Assembly (NCBI RefSeq): GCF_052065355.1
Contig: NZ_JBQHUF010000001.1
Span: 124,001-188,000 of the forward strand
Length of the DNA stretch: 64,000 bases
From: Flavonifractor sp052065355
GTDB taxonomy: Bacteria > Bacillota > Clostridia > Oscillospirales > Oscillospiraceae
Direction: 5' to 3'
The notes under the pieces were generated by a model. It ran no database searches. It had not been told where the DNA came from and saw only the letters and a program-made list of their open reading frames with translations. This document shows positions 61,111-64,000 of the stretch, piece by piece. Within the stretch, counting starts at the first letter, position 1. Each line of letters opens with the position of its first letter. Both the position numbers and the translations under genes were made by a program.

Positions 61111-62478
61111 ATGGCGATCATCAGCTTCACTAACTACAAGCGAGGACAGACCACCGGATGCATGGGAGCCGTAATGCGGTACACCATGCAGAACAAGAAA
61201 ACCGAGTGTGACGGGCAACAGTTGGTCACAGGCATCAACTGCCAGCCGGAATCTGTCTACGCGGACTTCATGACCACCAAGCGGCTGCATCACAAAACCG
61301 ACGGTGTGCTGTTCTACCACATGGTGCAGAGTTTCCCAAAAGGCGAAGCGGTTGATCCGGTCACCGCTCATGCGGCGGCACTGAAGCTGGCTGAGTACTA
61401 TGAGGGCTATGAAGTCCTGGTCTGCACCCACACAGACCGGGAACACATTCATTCCCACTTCCTCATCAACTCCGTCAACTTCGACACGGGAAAGAAACTG
61501 CACGTGGCAAAGGAGCAGCTTCAGGAATTGCGACAGCGCAACGATCAGGTCTGTGTGGAGTTTTCTCTCCCTGTGTTCAACCCCACGAACAGGAAAGAGA
61601 AGACCAAGACGATGTCCATCGGCGAGTATCACACGGCCACCCGTGGCCAGAGCAAAAAACTGCAGCTCATGAATATCATCAACGACTGTATGCTCCACGC
61701 CTCTAACCGTGAGGAGTTTATTGCGCTGATGGAGAGCGAGGGCTACAAGGTACGCTGGGAAACCTCCCGGCGGAATATCACCTACACCACACCCAGCGGC
61801 TGGCAGTGCCGTGACCGCCTGTTGTTCGGGGACAAATATTTGAAGGAGAATATGGAATATGAATTCAGGATCAGAGAAGAAATTATCTATGGACGAGCTG
61901 TTGGAAAAGAACCGTCCCGCGCAGATGGTACAGACCACGCCGCAGCTTCCGGTGCAGGAGTTGACACTGCCTCCCGAAGTGCATCCTACGAAAGCAGAGT
62001 GGGAGGATCTGCAGAGCGACCTCTACACACTGGGGTACCACACCGAGAGACAGACTGGCTATCTCAAGAAAGTCAGCGAACTGCTGGCGCAGCTCCCGAC
62101 CCGGACGCAGATGGACGAGCTGCTGAAAGCGGTGAAGCATCTGGAGCAAATGAGCGAACAGGCTGGGAAACAGAAAGAGAAGCGTTTTTCTCTGCCCAGC
62201 ATCAGGCTGCCCAGACTGAGTCTGCCGTACATTCCATGGACCAGTCTGCTGTTGGGACTGGCGGCCCTGGCGCTGACTGGGCTGGTGCTGTGGGTGGTGT
62301 GGTCCAGCTTGGACACGCTCTGGAGCGCGGCCAGGGGCCTGCTCCCGTGAAGGACGCCACCACTACGCACTACCACGCAGACAGCAAGGCCCTCCGGAAA
62401 GAACGACAAAAGAAAATCGCCCAAGGCCACGCCGAGGACGATCACAAAGAAGAACAGACTTGGCAGCAGACCATGTGA
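61111..62478 (+). CDS. MOB-type relaxase (MobA/VirD2 family)
   Basis: A 455-residue protein. The N-terminal relaxase domain (about 1-200) has the metal triad motif HTDREHIHSHFLINSVNFD, and the first Tyr candidates near residues 25 and 28 would attack oriT DNA. A DNA-binding segment (MHASNREEFIALMESEGYKV) follows. Residues from about 250 onward are low-complexity Ala/Gly/Glu/Arg-rich, because the same DNA also codes another protein in a second frame. The end of the frame overlaps a terminator. Confidence 0.92.
   Translation: MAIISFTNYKRGQTTGCMGAVMRYTMQNKKTECDGQQLVTGINCQPESVYADFMTTKRLHHKTDGVLFYHMVQSFPKGEAVDPVTAHAAALKLAEYYEGYEVLVCTHTDREHIHSHFLINSVNFDTGKKLHVAKEQLQELRQRNDQVCVEFSLPVFNPTNRKEKTKTMSIGEYHTATRGQSKKLQLMNIINDCMLHASNREEFIALMESEGYKVRWETSRRNITYTTPSGWQCRDRLLFGDKYLKENMEYEFRIREEIIYGRAVGKEPSRADGTDHAAASGAGVDTASRSASYESRVGGSAERPLHTGVPHRETDWLSQESQRTAGAAPDPDADGRAAESGEASGANERTGWETEREAFFSAQHQAAQTESAVHSMDQSAVGTGGPGADWAGAVGGVVQLGHALERGQGPAPVKDATTTHYHADSKALRKERQKKIAQGHAEDDHKEEQTWQQTM
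61859..62350 (+). CDS. Nested membrane protein inside the relaxase gene (MobB-like position)
   Basis: A 163-residue protein in another frame, fully inside the relaxase gene, with its own ribosome site (AAGGAG, 10 bases before ATG). The product looks real. It is a soluble part with a heptad region (QTGYLKKVSELLAQLPTRTQMDELLKAVKHLEQM), then a basic/proline stretch and one membrane helix (about 135-157). In other mobilization systems a MobB gene is nested in the relaxase gene in the same way. Membrane-anchored MobB helps relaxase activity; that this protein does so is inference. Confidence 0.75.
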   Translation: MNSGSEKKLSMDELLEKNRPAQMVQTTPQLPVQELTLPPEVHPTKAEWEDLQSDLYTLGYHTERQTGYLKKVSELLAQLPTRTQMDELLKAVKHLEQMSEQAGKQKEKRFSLPSIRLPRLSLPYIPWTSLLLGLAALALTGLVLWVVWSSLDTLWSAARGLLP

Positions 62479-62492
62479 CGGTCTGCTTTTTT
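62466..62492 (+). terminator. Terminator after the relaxase gene
   Basis: A 7-bp stem (62466-62472 with 62480-62486) followed by T6. It spans the relaxase stop codon. Confidence 0.78.
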
Positions 62493-62526
62493 GTTGCCCG
62501 AATTGGTTTTGGGAGAAAGGAACACT

Positions 62527-62805
62527 ATGAAAAGTGAATTCGAAGTGTATATGGAGACAGGTATTCTGGGTGGTTATATTCCGGAGCGAGCAATTGGTCT
62601 CCGGAACGAAAACATGATCACACCAATCTACCGGGATACATCCTATCACGAAACGGAACATGGTACGGAGCTCCGCCGGGAGATGATCGTGGGCGGACGA
62701 AAATTCTTTGTCCGCTCCATCTTTTCAACTGCCGAGAAAGCAAAAACACCTACGGAGCAGATGCTCCAAATCATCGACAGTGATTTAGAAAAAGGTTCGA
62801 TTTGA
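62527..62805 (+). CDS. TnpW-like small transposon protein
   Basis: A 92-residue protein starting MKSEFEVYMETGILGG. The C-terminal half (TELRREMIVGGRKFFVRSIFSTAEKAKTP) resembles TnpW-type proteins found beside large serine recombinases of clostridial mobilizable elements. There the stretch after the glycine-rich turn pairs with the recombinase gene. Function unknown, perhaps excision control. AAAGGAAC before the ATG. Confidence 0.7.
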   Translation: MKSEFEVYMETGILGGYIPERAIGLRNENMITPIYRDTSYHETEHGTELRREMIVGGRKFFVRSIFSTAEKAKTPTEQMLQIIDSDLEKGSI

Positions 62806-62875
62806 GGATAGACATTGGGCAGGAGATACGGTATGTTTGTTGTTACCGTATCGGCTTGCCCGGAAAGGAGTAGCA

Positions 62876-64000
62876 ATGGCAAGCAACGAAAAATATACCA
62901 TCCTCTATGGCCGGCTGAGTCAGGAGGATACGCAGAAAACAAATAAGACGGATGACTCTAACAGTATCCAGAATCAAAAACTTCTGCTGGAGAAGTATGC
63001 AGCTGAGAAAGGATTCACCAACACCCTCTTTCTGTATGATGACGGTTACTCTGGAACGAACTTCAACCGCCCAGGCTGGCAGCAGGTCATGGAGTTGATG
63101 GAAAACGGTCAGGTGGAAACACTGATCGTCAAGGACATGTCCCGACTGGGCCGTGAATACCTTCAGGTGGGTCAGTACACGGAACTCATCTTCCCAAGCT
63201 ACGGTGTGCGCTTTATCGCCGTCAACGATGGCGTGGACAGCCTGTACGAGTCCACCAATGACTTCACGCCCTTCCGGAATCTGATGAACGAGTTCTATGC
63301 CAAAGACTGCAGCAAGAAGGGACGCTCTGTGGTTCGTCTCAAGGCTGAGACTGGTGCCAGAGTGTCCTCCCGCCCCCGCTATGGGTATATAAAGGACCCG
63401 GCAGATCCCAAACGGCACATGGTGCCTGATCCTGAGACTGCTCCGGTAGTGCGGTACATCTTTGACCTCTGCGTTTCTGGAAAGGGTCCTGCCCAGATTG
63501 CAAAGCAGCTCAAGAAAGACAAAATTCCCACGCCTGGATATTCCTACTACCAGAAGCATGGGGTGGAACTGACCGGAGTGGACATCACTCAGCCATACAA
63601 CTGGTCCACCAACACCATCGCTGGCATTCTGGAGGATGAGACTTACCTGGGTCACACCATCAACCTGAAATCCACCACCCTGTCCTTCAAGAACAAGAAG
63701 CGCATTGAGCGTCCCGAGTCTGAGCAACTCCGCTTTGAGAATACGCACGAAGCACTCGTTACGCAACAGACCTGGGAGATCGTACAGGATATCCGCAAGC
63801 ATAAGAGGCGTCCGGCAAAGATGGAGGAGCAGAATATCTTCTCCGGGCTGGTCTACTGTCTGGACTGCGGGGGCACCATGGTACTGCACCGAGCACACAC
63901 CATGGATGCGGTGAAAAACAACTTCATGTGCTCTACCTACAAGAAGAAAGGCAAAGATGTTTGCTCTGGGCATTACATCAGAGAACAAGAACTCAGTGCC
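62876..64000 (+). CDS. Large serine recombinase, C-terminus cut by window edge
   Basis: 375 codons are visible; the frame is open at the edge. The N-terminal resolvase domain has the catalytic Ser in LYGRLSQEDTQK and the conserved VKDMSRLGREYLQVGQY. The recombinase domain (RYGYIKDPADPKRHMV) and the start of the zinc ribbon with CLDCGG and further Cys follow. TnpX/Tn4451-like. It should excise and insert the element at a two-base core. AAAGGAG before the ATG. Confidence 0.93.
   Translation, partial: MASNEKYTILYGRLSQEDTQKTNKTDDSNSIQNQKLLLEKYAAEKGFTNTLFLYDDGYSGTNFNRPGWQQVMELMENGQVETLIVKDMSRLGREYLQVGQYTELIFPSYGVRFIAVNDGVDSLYESTNDFTPFRNLMNEFYAKDCSKKGRSVVRLKAETGARVSSRPRYGYIKDPADPKRHMVPDPETAPVVRYIFDLCVSGKGPAQIAKQLKKDKIPTPGYSYYQKHGVELTGVDITQPYNWSTNTIAGILEDETYLGHTINLKSTTLSFKNKKRIERPESEQLRFENTHEALVTQQTWEIVQDIRKHKRRPAKMEEQNIFSGLVYCLDCGGTMVLHRAHTMDAVKNNFMCSTYKKKGKDVCSGHYIREQELSA

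Larger units (their letters stand above)
55400..64000. mobile_element. Integrative and mobilizable element (left end uncertain, right end outside window)
   Basis: A block of higher-GC genes that begins after the AT-rich TetR region. It contains RepA-like ATPase, MobC, a MOB relaxase, a TnpW-like protein and a large serine recombinase, and has no conjugation pore genes. This is a mobilizable, not self-transmissible, element. Its cargo is a two-gene operon with a polymerase-like protein. The left border lies somewhere in 55260-55485. I could not find matching terminal repeats because the right end is missing. Confidence 0.75.

Overview
The window looks like chromosome of a spore-forming, GC-rich gut Clostridium relative. 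An Oscillospiraceae member of the Flavonifractor, Lawsonibacter or Intestinimonas kind is my inference from gene content and codon use; no marker for exact identity is present. Supporting signs are spoVAD-spoVAE, ireB, a T-box before pheST, split dehydratase-activase genes, ECF vitamin transport genes and many strong intrinsic terminators. Most of the core is read from the minus strand.

Layout. 1-2.3 kb: a two-component pair, with the kinase cut by the window edge. 2.4-3.3 kb: tRNA-Gly(CCC) and a TetR regulator with a likely own operator. 12.2 down to 3.3 kb: one long minus-strand run from a near-consensus promoter, holding an rRNA-methyltransferase-like gene, ecfA1-ecfA2-ecfT, truA, a DUF5711 protein, a CvpA protein and a ClpE-like ATPase with a zinc finger. 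12.3-13.5 kb: a DivIVA-like coiled coil and a small AT-richer anchored protein. 22.35 down to 13.7 kb: a purine operon, purE-C-F-M-N, a small membrane protein, a PurO-type IMP cyclohydrolase, a stand-alone AICAR formyltransferase, a TraX-like protein and purD. It starts with a promoter, a 24-codon leader ORF and a terminator. 22.4-23.5 kb: a ferredoxin-like protein and ireB. 23.7-25.7 kb: an ECF sigma factor overlapping a membrane-anchored serpin. 25.7-29.7 kb: pheT and pheS under a T-box. 29.8-43 kb: nnr, a lipoprotein, MATE, GNAT, two dehydratase-activase genes, malQ, a DUF4358 lipoprotein and clpC. 43.3-49.4 kb: a ferredoxin, brnQ, spoVAE/spoVAD, a zinc-ribbon protein, an acyl-ACP thioesterase and guaB.

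From about 49.4 to 55.3 kb composition becomes AT-richer. This stretch holds a flippase-like membrane protein, a small membrane protein, a radical SAM/SPASM-like enzyme, oleate hydratase and a TetR regulator, probably an acquired fatty-acid or membrane module.

From about 55.4 kb to the right edge lies an integrative and mobilizable element: a two-gene minus-strand operon and, divergent to it, a RepA-like ATPase, MobC, a MOB relaxase with a second gene nested in another frame, a TnpW-like protein and a large serine recombinase cut by the edge. The most striking gene is the 1009-residue protein of the minus operon (56366-59395). It carries, in order, FDGVG, FQIRxxxxKG, a downstream RSQFK and GADYDGD. 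This is the signature of two-barrel RNA polymerases of the eukaryotic RdRP (QDE-1/RDR) and YonO type. A mobile element that carries its own single-subunit RNA polymerase with an unknown co-encoded partner is the best candidate here for an undescribed system.
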